A stretch of DNA of 64,000 nt, taken from NCBI GenBank assembly GCA_949987565.1, contig OX465110.1, forward strand, positions 16,842,394 through 16,906,393, in the 5' to 3' direction. The position numbers and the translations under genes are program-made. Positions within the stretch are counted from its first letter, which is position 1, and each line of letters starts with the position of its first letter. This DNA is from Luidia sarsii (lineage: Eukaryota > Echinodermata > Asteroidea > Paxillosida > Luidiidae). Shown here in pieces: positions 43,001 to 56,716 of the stretch. Under the pieces are notes generated by a model. The model had not been told where the DNA came from, did no database searches, and saw only the letters and a list, made by a program, of their open reading frames with translations.

Positions 43001-46000
43001 TCACCAGAGGAAGTTTTCAGGCGGATCTTGTGCCGGCCTAGAAAAAAAAAACAGCTTGAAATAATGGCCCAATGTTTTTTTTTTAATCAACGGCACCGAG
43101 GCTACAAATAAAGTCAAGCCCTGCCCCATACTGTACATGTATATCTTACCCACAGTAGATTTTTTTCTTTGAATACCCATGATACATTGCTAATGCTCTT
43201 CCCACAATGCAGTGCATTCTCCATTCCCCACAATGCCCAGTGAGTGACCATAGACTTGCTCCCAGTGATGCCTTTTCTTTCTTTCGTTTTTTTCTGTTAA
43301 AGGGAGCGGATAGTTTGCCCACCCTGATCTCCTCCTTGAACTTGCTGGAGAAGTATGGACGCAACCTTCTGAAGCCCACGCGGCCGCCCCTCTGGAAGTG
43401 CATCAACTTTATGAACGGCATTTTCAAGACAAGGGTGGACATTATCAAAGTAAGTCCGCAAATAGTTTATTGAATGGTTGGAGAAAGCGTCTGGGATATG
43501 TCGCGAACAATTGCTGAAAGCATAGCCTAGAAAACTGGACTGGACCGGGACTTGAACCCGAGACCACTGGCTTAATGCACTGTGCTCTACCACCTGGGCT
43601 ACCCAGCCCTCAGGTGAGAGCTTTCCCAAGTAGACCACTAAGCAGGACCTTTCTCTAAGGCAGAATTAGGTGCAGTTTGGTTCATTTAAGTCGGTAAGCA
43701 TTGTCCAACATTTTCATGGCATCGCACTGCTTTTGCTTTACAAAACTGTTACATGTAGGTGACATCAGAAATTCATCCAAAATGAGGGCTGTCTTTTCTG
43801 CCCTTCTCCACCAGCTAAAGATGTAGGTCATATTCTGACCATTTTCGATCCGAAATCTAGATGGCCTGACATTTCAATCCTAGCAGGATCTTTCTCAAAG
43901 GCAGAGTCTATTGAAAGGAAAATAATAACTGGGATCTTTTCTTTAAAAAATAGCTCAGAAAACTTTGACTAGACCGGGATGTGAACCTGAGACCTCTGGT
44001 TTAGTGTACCTGCACTCTTACCATCTGAGCTATCCAGCCCCTAAATGGTGACCTTCCCAAATTGGGGGTGCCAGTCAGAAGCATTCAACAATAAACTGCG
44101 ATATATCTACTGGGATCAAGCCCCTGTTTTCATTCAGATGCAAAGGACCAACCACTTTCATCCCATTTAAACCACAAATGAATGAAATTGCAGGGTGCCC
44201 GGACAGTGCTACAGCTTATGGGCTACTCCCAGGTGGTGGAGAATGGCCTGTGCTTCCCGCCCGAGGACGAGTCGCCCAACATGGATACGGTCGCCGTGGT
44301 GACGGCCGACCTCGCCATCGCCCGCCGGGAGACGGAGCTGTACCACCAGGGCGACCACCCGCACGCCTACCGCTTCCGCGACTGCCTGGAGGGCAACGTG
44401 GCTGTCATCCAGGTGCCCGGTCGCAGCCTGTCAGGCCGCACCAAGAGCGTCTTCATGCGACGGGGGACGGGCGACCGCCGGCCGACCTACGAGAACTTTG
44501 ACATCACGCCGTCCCCCGAAGGCGGGCTCCGGCAGCGGTTCCTCGATGCTGCCGAGGCCTCCTGGTCCAACCCCCCCGCGCCCAGGAGCATGATCCTGGA
44601 TGCGCCAGTCTTGTTGGGGGAGCCCTTCGGGCAGACTGCGGACACCGTGCAAGGGTTGACGGTGACCCCCTCCCAGCAGCGCTCCCTCCGCCCGTCTTCC
44701 CCGACGGGTCAACCAGTCGTTGCCCCGGGCCAAGCCATCCTGAACACGACTGTGGAAGAGGTGGGCCAGCCGTCCGCCCGGCAGACTGTCGGAGATCAAG
44801 GTAAGAATCGCGACTTTGCAGGTGGCTGCTATCATTTTGTGCTCCCTATTCCCTTCCATCACAAACCCGGCAATATGTCCATGGTCACAAACTCAAGTTG
44901 TTGACCGCCTAAGCGGAATCGAATTTGAGCAAAATCTTCCATCGCCAAAATTTACAGGTCCTCCATCAATCCTCACAGGACTTTCCTTGTCAAAGGCATT
45001 TTTCCTGTTCAGTCCTTTCTGAGGGCCACTCTTCCGAGAAAGGTCCTTTTTTAGGATGGAAATGTTATTAAGCTCATAGATGTGTATGGGTTTGGGTAAG
45101 CAGCTGACAGCAGTTTTGCATGACAGGATGAATAGAGTTTGAATAGCTCATTAGTCATTACTCTCCGTGCCCAATCCAGATGCTTCAGACGAGGTGCCGT
45201 GTGTCATGTGCAACAGTGTAGCGGCCAGCATGCAGTGCAGCACCTGCTCGGGCCTGCGCTGCCACACCTGCGATGAGATGTGGCACCAGCACCGCAACAG
45301 GCGCGACCACCGGCGTCAGGCTGTCCAGCCCAAGGCCGCTGCTGCCACAGAGTCAACAGTGCCCTGCCACATCTGCGGTATCAGCTCAGCTGTCGTGGCC
45401 TGCCTGGACTGCAGCAGTGCCACCTGCAGCGGCCGGTACTGCAGCGAGTGCGACGGCGTCTACCACGGCCACCCGCAGCGCAAAAGCCACCGGCGGGAGA
45501 CGCTGCAGGCCCGCCCCGCTGCCAGCAAGCCGCAAGGCATCATTCTGTCCCCTGTCACGTCGGTCAACTCGCCCCAGCAGGAAGTGGGCAACAGCTCCAG
45601 GTGTGTTAACCATTGCCGTCCCAACTGCTCTCATTGCTCAGGGCTTGTGTGTGTATGGGTCCTTTCTCTTTCCACACAAGAATGGCGTTATTCAGCATTC
45701 TCATCCTCAGTGAAGGCAACACTACCTAACACATTCAACCATTCCTGTTTTGGCCGAATCATTCCTCTTTTTCAGCTCTTGACAACAGATTCCGATTTTG
45801 GGCTTGGAAATAGTCATGTATTCCTATGTACATGTACCGGTAGTTTCCTCTTTGATTCCTCTTTTGTATCAGAAGCATTCCTGATAGGCTGGCACTTACT
45901 GGTATGCTAACCAGCTAACAGTTAACAGACTCTAAGTTGTCCCGGTCCAGTCAAATTTTTCTTTCCTTTTTTCAAATTTGGTCAAAATGACCCAGTCAGT

Positions 46001-49000
46001 TTTTCCTTTATTTTGTTTGATTTAAATCTTAAAATTGAGTGGGCCTGACCTTTCGATCCTATCAGGACCTTCCTCAAAGGCAGAGGGATTTAAGTTAGCA
46101 GGACCTTCCTCAAAGGCAGAGGGATTTAAGTTGAAAAACCTGCATCCACTTTGTGCGATCCCCCTTTCTGCTGTAACTAGGTTTACAACAAATAGTTGTT
46201 TTCATCTGAATGAAAACTAGGTCGTGATTCCTGGAGATACATAAATATATATATAAAACGGCTAAATGCTTCTGACTGGTACCCAACCCCGGCAAAGATA
46301 AGTTGACTGTTATGGAAGGCCACCATCTTAGGGCTGGATAGCTCAGGTGGCAAGAGCGCTGGTACGCAAAAGCAGAGGTCTTGGGCCTCGTGGGTTCAAG
46401 TCCTGGTCCAGTCAACATTTTCTTTGCCATTTTTCAAAATTGTTCTATAAAGTGTACAAAATAGAAGTTCTCAACATAAACTGTGAACATTCATTTCTAT
46501 ATCCATAAGTTTGTTCAAGAAGAGGCCAGTCCCTGCTCCGAGAAAGTCTGTTCACCCCAATGTAAGTACAGAGTGAGTTTGCAGGTCAGTAGACAGGTGT
46601 CTTTGCCATTAGGATCTGTTAATTACAATTTCATTCGCAAGTGTTCTACTCCAAAGTGCCTTTTAGACCAAGCTCTGATATTTCTTTCGACAAATATTTG
46701 CACATGAAAAGATAGGAACAGTCAAACACCCATTCATTCTCCTTAATTCATTGCAAAAGATTGTTAACATACAATTTATTTTTTAGATTATCAACTCAAA
46801 AGTAAAGTAGGCCTGACATTGCGATCCTAGCGGGATCTTTCTCAAAGGCAGAGAAAGGTCCTGCTACGATTGAAACATCAGGCCCACTTTAATTTTGAGA
46901 TTTGCATTTGGGTAATTTTAGTCAGTGAGCAGTTTGCAACATTTTTGTAACTCACTTGTAGATGATTATTAAACTGTAAGTTTGGCTTATGATTTGGACA
47001 GCATAATGCATTTCATTGATTAATTAAACAAGCGATTAAGTTGACTAATGGGACAATTGACAGTTATTTTAGCGACAACTACACACATCTCATTTCCTGC
47101 CAGGCTGCTTTTGATCAATAGGCAAAGTGAACTGTCTGGTGGGTTGTCAATTCTTCCCATAGATAACAGTATTGTGGATGGTTATTTGTCATTACAGGGG
47201 GAATTGGTGAGCTTAACACTTTCTTATCTTCCCCTTTCCCATAGGAGGCTGTCAGATCGAAAATCCAAACGAAATCCATGTCTGATTACGTCTCCGTGGC
47301 CAGACTACCAGGCCAGCCCCAGAGAGTGCGCATTCACTCGGCGCCCGCCAAGGACGACAACGCCACCGGCCATGACCCCATGCCCTCCTCTGACCTGGCC
47401 CTGGCCGTCGACCGCATGAGCCTCACGTCGGAGGTGGAGTCCCTCCTGCAGCAGGACATTGCCACGCTGCAGCTGATCCAGGCCCGGCAGAACGACCTGA
47501 CACTGTACGAGAAGAGCTCGGCGGACTACCACGCCCTGCAGGCGGAGATCCAGCAGCACATGCTGCAGCACAACTGGCTGCTGTCCCGGCAGCGGCAACT
47601 GGAGAGCCAGCTGTCCAGGGCCTCCAGCCGGCGCGTGAGGAGCGCCGAGGAGGTCAGAGTCTCCAAGCCGGAGCCGCCCCTGTACGATGATGTCGTGGTG
47701 CCGACCCAGCCGGGCCGAGACCAGGCGGGGACCCCGGCCGCCACCCGCAGCAGCCAGAGTCTCCGAGAGGCCAGCCCCATGACCAGGCCGGCGCAGGACC
47801 GCCAGCGAGCCCTGTACTCCATCAAACAGCCGCCGCCGCCGCTGGCAATGCCGCCGTCGCAACTGGAGCCTCCTCCTCCTCTGTCGCCCCGGCCCCGCAC
47901 GCCGCCCCGACCGACCTCCCCAGCCAGGAACCCGCCAGCAAAGACACAACCGGAGCCGGTCAGCATCTTCAACTTCTTCCAGAAGGAGGAGGAACTGGTG
48001 AGTCCCTTGCGACTTCATTGGGAGCCTGGAATTTGAGTTTTGAATTGAATCGAACGTCTGTTGTCATCTGTATCAAATGCATTGGAGCCTTGCAGTCAAC
48101 TCGGCACCATGTGGCCACGTGTGGGGAAAACAGTGCACAGTCCAGACTGGTGCTATGAACAGTAAATGCACAATAGTGTGGACTTTATGTAGTGACAGCA
48201 TGGTATCCGCTGGTGTTTTGAGCGTCTGAGGTGGCAACTTATAATTGGCTCAATAAAGTATTCTGATATAGTGTGGACGTGCTATCTTGACGTGCCATGG
48301 GGTCCACAGATTGAGCAGGGAATAAAAACTCCAAACTGTCGCACTTCCTACAGTGAACGGACCGTATCACAATGTATCCCGCTCACCAGAATCCCCTACA
48401 GCTTCCTACTGTATGGTTTAGTCTTCATGCCAATGTATGCCACGTTTGCCTTTTCTTTCCATGTTGACTAGATGCTTAAAGAGAAACAGAAAGCCAAGGA
48501 GGAGGACATTAGACGGCAGGCCCTGGGCCCTCAGACGACCGATGAGCCTCCCTCTTCATCTCCCAGCCCGACCTCTCCCTGCCGACCCGTCTCTCCGAAG
48601 CCTCCCCCGAGACAGAAGAGAAACTCCAGGAAGGCGCAAGATTCCTCGCCGGTGCCGACCACCTCCTCGCCAGCGACCAAAACCACCAGTCAAGGTAATC
48701 ACGGTTTTGCTTTTGCTCGTTGGCTGTTCACTCGCAGCCGGCTTCACTCTCAGATGACCCTTTACTTTAATCAGTCTGATCGCTGGCTCAAATTGACTTT
48801 TCAAACTGAAACTCAATTATCCATACCAAGCCGGGTTATATATTGTGCAAAAGCAAACTGCTGAGGAGAATTCCAAATTAGTCCAATCAAATAGTTTGTT
48901 GCTGCTCAGAAAAAACAAAACAAATGGTATTCTTTACAAACAAATGGTATTCTTAACAAACAAATGGTATTCTTAACAAACAAATGGTTTTCTTAACAAA

Positions 49001-52000
49001 CAAATGGTATTCTTTACAAACAAATAGTATTCTTAACAAACAAATGGTATTCTTAACAAACAAATGGTATTCTTTACAAACAAATGGTGTTCTTGTTGGT
49101 ATTCAAACGGTATTCTTGGGGTTGCCCAGTAGTAGAACCACAGTGCCCTATGATCTTATGTTGGGGGGCCGCACATTCACGATCTCAGCTGTGAACGCCA
49201 TCAACCCTCATTGTGGTTATGGCCCATCCTAAGCGACCCCCCCCCCCCCTAGCCGGCGGAGATGTACCTTTGTGCTCGCGTTACCAGACATCCTGGTGCA
49301 GAGAGCCCTCAGGACAAGATTTAACACCGAGGTCTACGCAGGAATCCTGGAGACAACCAAGGCCGTCTCCGAGTCGTCATCCGATGCCTGGAACCCCATG
49401 CCTTTCAATGTGTCCGGGTTTCTGTTTTTTTTTTTTGCCAGGCGGTGCCTTTGCGCACACCCAGCTCACCCAGCCCTTGCTGGAGGAGAAACGACGTCTG
49501 GTCGAGCAGCGTGCCCAGAGTCTGGACTTCATCAAGATGCTGAAGGTGAGCAGCCGAGGCATCGATCGATGCCAAGGGTGTCCCATACAGGCATTGGCTT
49601 GGGAAAGTGGTCTCCATTGTGGGCGTGGCCTCCATTGAGGGTGTGACCTGCATTTTGGGCGTGGCCTCCATTGAGGGTGTGACCTCCATTGTGGGCGTGA
49701 CATCCATTGTGGGCGTGACATCCATTGTGGGCGTGACATCCATTGTGGGCGTGGCCTCCATTGAGGGCGTGGCATCCATTGTGGGCGTGGCATCCATTGT
49801 GGGCGTGGCCTCCATTGAGGGCGTGGCCTCCATTGAGGGCGTGGCCTCCATTGAGGGCGTGGCCTCCATTGAGGGCGTGGCCTCCATTGTGGGTGGCATC
49901 CATTGAGGGCGTGGCCTCCATTGAGGGTGTGGCCTCCATTGTGGGCGTGGCCTCCATTGTGGGTGTGGCCTCCATTGAGGGCATGGCCTCCATTGTGGGC
50001 GTGGCATCCATTGAGGGTGTGACCTCCATTGTGGGCGTGGCATCCATTGAGGGCGTGGCATCCATTGAGGATGTGACCTCCATTGTGGGCGTGGCATCCA
50101 TTGAGGGTGTGACCTCCATTGAGGGCGTGGCCTCCATTGAGGGTGTGACCACCATTTTGGGCGTGGCATCCATTGTGGGTGTGGCCTCCATTGAGGGTGT
50201 GGCCTCCTTTGAGGGCGTGGCCTCCTTTGAGGGCGTGGCCTCCTTTGAGGGCGTGGCCTCCATTGAGGGTGTGGCCTCCATTGTGGGCGTGGCATCCATT
50301 GAGGGTGTGACCTCCTTTGAGGGCTTGGTCTCCATTGTGGCCGTGGCTCCCATTGTGGGCATGGCCTCCATTATGGGCGTGGCCTCCATTTAGAATGAGG
50401 CCTCCATTGAAATGTTGGCCTCTATTGAGGGTGCGGCCTCCAATAAGGGCGTGTCCTCAATTAAGGGTGTGGTCTCCATTAAGGGCGTGTCCTCCGTTGA
50501 GGGACTAGTTTTACAGATTTTCCACAGGGCTACAAAAACCATAGCTGGCCATAAATGCCGAATGAGAGCATTGGTTTTTTTATAGTGAGGTAGATCTAAT
50601 TGTGACACAGAACCTTCCGCAAATGCACCTGTATGGTCCTTGAGTACCGGCACTCCTCAGTCCTTGAACTTACCTGAAGAAAGTACAAGAACACCTGAAT
50701 TGGATGGGAACTTTACAAGCCTCCCTTTCCCCTCAATTTCTTTTTTTGTGAACAACACAAAGGCCTCCGAGGAGTCGGGCTTCCTCCCCGAGGAGGTGAT
50801 GACCGCCTCCCGCAAGCTGGCTGAGCCGGACGAGGGCGCCATGACTGAGCTCCAGTGGCTGGAGTCACACTGGGACAGCCACGTGCGGACGGTGACGGCC
50901 ATGGCCACCAACGATCTGGCCAAGGAGGTGGGGCGCAGCGTTGGCATGGTGCGCAGCCAGCAGGCCAGGGAGGCACTGTGCCGGCACCGCGGCGACGTGC
51001 AGCAGGCCGTGGACGAGTGCGTGGCCAGCATGCAGACCAAGGTCAGAATCGCGGCAAGCCCCCTTCCTGGCTCCGGAGAAAGCAGCCGCCGATACCTGAA
51101 CAGTTAAAGAAGAATGAAACCCAGAGAAAAATTGTTGGCTTATCTGATTGGACGTTAAAAACAACCTACAATTACCTATGTGCTACTCACCTACGGGTTT
51201 CATAAAGAGGGAAAAATCATGGAATTCGGTGGTCGAATTCGCGTTCCCGCAAACCGCCACCATTTTGAATGGCCCGCACATAGGTAATTGTAGGTTGTTT
51301 TTAACACCCAATCAGATAAGCCAACATTTTTCTCTGGGTTTCATTCTTCTTTAATACCAAAACTGTTGCAAACTGCTCACTGACTAAAATGACCTGCAAT
51401 ACATTAATCTCAAAAGTTAGAGGGCCTGACGTTTTCGATCCTAGGAGGACCTTTCTCAAAGAAACAGCGATTGTCCCGCTAGGATCGAAACGTAAGGCCC
51501 TCTAACTTTTGATACCTGAACAGCATGGGAAATGAATCAGGGAGTTGTTAGCACAAGCCCTACAGTCGATTTCGCCAAACTCATCCGAACTTACGATCAA
51601 TCGCAAGTCGATGAGCAATGCACAGAAACCATGTGGCCTATCGCAACTTACGATTGGGTTATCCATCGTAAACCCTTACAAGGAACTTAATCTTAACTCA
51701 GAATTCCTCTGATCAATGCCACCAAATGTCATTTCAGTATAGAAGTACTACCATGGTTGTAATGAAATCAATCCCTTGGCACATTTCTTGGTCCGTGCCC
51801 TCATCAGCCACAGAATGAGAAATCCATCACAGTGTAGCAATCATGCTTTTTTAGAATCACAACACCGCTTGCTGCGAGTTTACTAGACGACAGCAGTGAT
51901 TGCAGATTGGGATAGAAATCAACCCCTACCCCTTTGACCGCTCAATTGAGTGTGGACATGGAAAGGAATTCATCAGTCAAAGCAAACAGAAGATAGGTTT

Positions 52001-55000
52001 AATATAATATTATCTTTGCGTCAAGGGAAATGTAAATTTAGTGAAGGTTTGCCCTACTATCAAATGAAGCATACTATTGGGTGAGAGTTGTATCAAGATG
52101 TTTAGCGTTATCAATGCTGACTCGGCTTTCCCCGACCCCTGACCCCCGACCCCCGACCCCGACCCCTTGTCCCCTCCTCAGGTCACCGATCTGGTGGACA
52201 TGGGCTTCTCTCACTGGCGGGTGTGCGAGTCGCTCTCCACCAGGGGCGGCTCGCCGGACAACGCACTCATCAAGCTCCAGCAGGAACGGGCGGCCGAGTT
52301 TGTGGCCCGGATTTGGCTGGAGGACGACGCAGCTGTGAAGGAGAAGTGCATCGTGGACCTCGGCGTGGATCGCCACCCGGACACAGTGGATGTAAGGACC
52401 AGCCTAGTCTATGAACCTGCTTTCCTTCTCTTGTCCGTCTTCTGTCCTCTGTCTGGGCTGAAATACATCTTTAAAGACCGCCCTGGTCTATGAACCTGCT
52501 TTCCTTCTCTCGTCCGTCTTCTGTCATCTGTCTGGGCTGAAATACATCTTTGAAGACCGCCCTGGTCTATCCTTTCCTTCTCTTGTCCATCGTCTTTCAT
52601 TCGTAGAGGCCGCCATTCATCGATATGGACCACCCTTGTCTGTCCCCCAGCTTCGCCTCCTTAGTCCGTCTTCTGTCATCCGTATCTTGTCTCTTTGCCT
52701 TTCTGCCCATTTTCATTCCCCGCCCAGTCCGTGACCCATGCGATGCCAAGACAGCACGTCCACACTATATCAGAATACTTTATTGAGCCAATTATCGCTT
52801 CAGTTGTCACCTCAGACACTTGAAACACCAGCAGAGGCCATGCCGTCACTACATAATGTCTGCGCTATTGTCCATTTACTGTAAGAAGAGCCGTAGCATG
52901 TTCATAACACCTGTCTGGACTCTGTACTGTTTTCCATGTAGCCACATGGACATTTAGTGCCGCACTTGACTGACAGGCAATAACAACGCCCGATAGGTCC
53001 AGCTGTGTGTGGACTGCAGGAAAGGGGGGGGGGGGTCATTCCCATAGCATTTAATGCTCAACTCAGGGAGTGAGCGGACTGTGGTCTCATTTCTCGCTGC
53101 TTGATCTCTGTGCAGAGGCGACTGCGCATGCTGCTGGTGGAGTACGAGCTGCCCAGCTGGGGCAGGGCCATCACGGCCGCCCAGCTGATCGAGACGGGCC
53201 GCTACGAGACGGGCGACGCCATCACGGCGGCCAGCGAGTGCGGGGACTTTGAGCGGGCCACCCAGTACCTGGAGAAGGAGTGCAAAGTCTGCTTCTCCCA
53301 GTTCTCCATGAACAAGGTACGAGCCGGAGATCTGTGCAGCTCCTTGTCAGCTTTGCAGATCGCCCCGATGCAGCGAAGAAAAACCGGTGGTCGATCTAAC
53401 ATCATCTCATTGTAACTTGCAACTTATCGTGAGGCGATGATCGTTGCAGGGTAGCTCTGTCGCTCATTTAAACGACTGTGGATTACCTGTTGTGTGAGTT
53501 GGCTCAGGGTAAGCTGTAAGGCTGTGTGAAAAAAAACATCCCGACCATTCAGTGTAAAATAATTTTCAAGTGCATAGATATTGTAAGCTACTCACCGATT
53601 ATAAGAAGAAAATAACAGAAAAATAGCCTGAACTAATGTAGAATTTGCCATACCACCTCTGCTGAGTCATTTCTATCACTATAAAGACTATCATATATCA
53701 GACCATGTCTAGAGTAGAGCGCCCTCTGTGGGTTGTGCACAGGCTCACAGAGCTTACATGTGGTCTTCTCTTCCTCCCCTTTGACCTCCCCTCCCCTCCC
53801 TTTTTTTTAGCTGAGCACTCTGATGCATTGCCAGTGCATGATGTGCCTGGAGTGTCTCCACGACCACTTCACGATCGTCATCAACACCCGCAACATCCTC
53901 AACGCCAACTGCCCAGCCTGCAGCCTGCCCGACCTCCGACACTCAGACATGGACCACGAGGCAACTGCTGACTACTTCGTCTTCCTAGACATACTGGTGA
54001 GTTCCAATTCCAGCACTGTCGCCGTTCACTGCAACCAGAGCAAGAAAGTCGGGACTACAAGCAAGAAAGTCGGGACTACAAGCAAGAAAGTCGGGACCTT
54101 ACACTGGGATTTTGTAGACCTCGTGGAATTTGAGCGCCTTTTTTTTGCCTGGCAGACGATAATGTATCCTGGTAGGCCAGCTGTGGGTGGACTGGAGGAT
54201 GGGGGAGGGTATGCCATAGCATTGAATGGCATCGGATCAAGCTTATCTTGGGATGAATTGACCATAGTGCAGTACATAGGTTAACCTTTAATACTGAGCT
54301 CTGTTTCAGCACTCGTAAAACAATGGGTCTGCCAGACTTGTCGTCAGCAATCGCCTGGCTCTTCCTTCACAATCATACAGGATGCAGCAACCAACTGTGA
54401 TATCACTGATGCTATGGTGCCATTGGACAATGAGCCATCCAGATTTACATGGGGGTCGGAAGCTTGTGTATCACAATAGCTGCACTGATCAGCCAACGGA
54501 GGGCAACCAGATAAACTGTATGGTCCGGAGCCCCTGCCTTATACAAAATGTTATAACAATGCATGCATTGATACATTTATGTCTCTCCAATTTTAAGGGC
54601 TTACAAAAGTTGACCATTGCCTAAATTAAACCTTTGTGATTCTTTCTAATCCTGTTTTTTTTTCTTCTCTTGGCAGCTGAAAGGAATCTTGGACCAAGAC
54701 TCCTACCAGTTGTTTCAGACCAAGCTGAGGGATTGGAACCTGATGAAAGAGGCGAACTTCAGGTGGTGTGCCCACGTGAGTCTGGCCCCTTTTTCAAATG
54801 TCATTTTCAAAAAGAAAGAAAAAAAACAAATCCTGCCAACATTTCACAGAAAAATTTTCTCCGAGCTTTAAGACTGAAACGGCAAATGTCGATGCTGTAA
54901 CGGGCCTGGCATTTTGATCCGAGTTGGGACCACTTCTCATAGGCGGGAAACTATGGGTCGGGCTCGGGCTTCGTCCCTGTCTGACAAAACCTGAAAATAC

Positions 55001-56618
55001 AGGTTGTGGTCATTTTTGTGAATGACCTATGACTATGAGTGGAAGACCTACAGGTCAGATGGCCCCTGTTCTCTTCACCGAATGGAGGAGAGCCAGTGAG
55101 ATGGCAAACGCGGAATTCTGACTGAATTGCTTTCCCTTGCTCCCACGGTGCAGTGTGGCAACGGTTTCATCAACGACGCCCCCACTCGACGCAAGATGCG
55201 CTGCAATGAGTGCAACCAGTTGACCTGCTTCCAGTGCAAGAAGCCGGTGAGTTAGGCTAGTAGGCAGAACTCGAAGCTCAAACTCAACTTTACATTGGTT
55301 CCAGGGAAGCGGAAAAGCTATATCTTTTGTTTTGATTTTTTTTTTTAGCTTTTCCGCCGCAAAGCGGAAAGCTATTGTTTTTGTTCTGATTTTATTTTTT
55401 TATTCCTTCTTCTTCTTCTTCTTCTTCTTCTTCTTCTTGTCGCAAAAATCCCATAGACTTTGTACATTTTGTGAGAGCCACTTTGGCCATTGAACACACT
55501 TGGATTTTTTTCAAACTTTGCGAATGCATAGAGCCCATGCTGAAGTTATGCACAGTATCATTGAAACCATCGTGACGTCACCACGTGTCACGTGACAGCG
55601 CTTTAAAGGGGCAAATTTCAAAGTCCATTCTTAGCAAAAGTACAAATTCGTTTGGTTTCAACTTTATCTAAGTTGGGAAAAGGTGTACACGGTATCCAAA
55701 AATTGCCATCAATTGACCGTGACGTCATCTCATAAATATATTTATGAGGTCATGAACTTTTCAGATTTTCACATTGAAATGAGCATATTTGGCCAACGGA
55801 GCGAGATTTTTTTCATTTTTTCTTTGATAACCATTTGGGACATGGTTTAGAAACACCTTCCGGAGCCAAAATGTCATTACGCAATCATGACGTCATCAAA
55901 ACGTGTGATTTTAAAACACATATAAGGCATTGGCCGATCATCTCAAAATTTGGTATGTAGTTAGCTATCGTGCTAGACATTCCAAATCTAAAGTTTGGAA
56001 CCAAAGGACCATTGTTTATAATTATTATGAATTTTTGAATACCACACTCAAGTCCCATAGGCTTTGTGCACAAAATATGTACATGTGTTTTGGAGTAGGA
56101 ATGGGGCTATTCTATGACTCGTTAAAAACAGAAGCTCTATGCTCTGTTTCACAACAGACATATATTTCTCGTTTGTTTTATTTATCATTCTTTGGGGGTG
56201 TTTTTCCAGTGGATGGAGCAGCATGAGAACATCTCCTGCGCCGAGTTTCAGATGTGGAAGGAGGCCAACGATCCCAACCGGGCCGCTGCAGGGTTAGCCA
56301 TCCACCTCAAGGAAAATGGAATCGGTAAGAAAGACATGGAGGGCAACTGGGCTCATCATCAGTGTGTTTACTGTTTAACCCTTGAGAGACCACAGCAGTT
56401 GCAAGCCACTGATACCAATGCGACCATGCAACCAGAAACAGCGACTGTGAAAAGTCAGTTTTCAGTTTTCAGTCAGTTTGCATGGTTACTGAAGGATTTA
56501 AACCAGGAACCAATTTTTATAAGAGCTGCTTAAGCTCCAAAATTTCGCTCAATCACAAAAACACATGATCCATAGGATTCGTGATCACTAAGGTTGTCCC
56601 TATCGTCTTGTCTCTCTC

Positions 56619-56716
<98 letters not shown>

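Larger units (their letters stand above)
38288..43302. other. Rest of RNF31 intron 1
   Basis: No exon was recognised. It holds a MITE at 38650-38775, a block of 'ctagcccggtggactagtaaaa'-like words at 39220-39505, a short (GGTGA)n run at 40428-40453, a poly-A run near 40906-40931, a C-rich run at 41456-41527, several hairpin-family copies (39893-42755) and a double SINE fragment at 42430-42590. A TATA-like 'gtatataagc' at about 41032 has no gene assigned to it. Confidence 0.5.

Noticed and set aside
43525..43620. Possible functional tRNA gene (box A and box B present)
   Set aside because: The acceptor-stem ends do not pair convincingly and the segment is embedded in a family of about ten diverged copies with a common leader and tail, so it is a SINE.
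49272..49430. Exon-like frame '[25 protein letters not shown]' upstream of RNF31 exon 8
   Set aside because: Exon 7 joins exon 8 perfectly in phase (CAA G|GC). No acceptor/donor pair would insert this segment in frame.
49377..50393. Periodic frames (MEATPT, VASIEG, RPQWRP) of 138-296 aa, candidate repeat protein
   Set aside because: An 18-bp minisatellite keeps all frames open on both strands. It lies between two exons in phase and has no flanking coding context.
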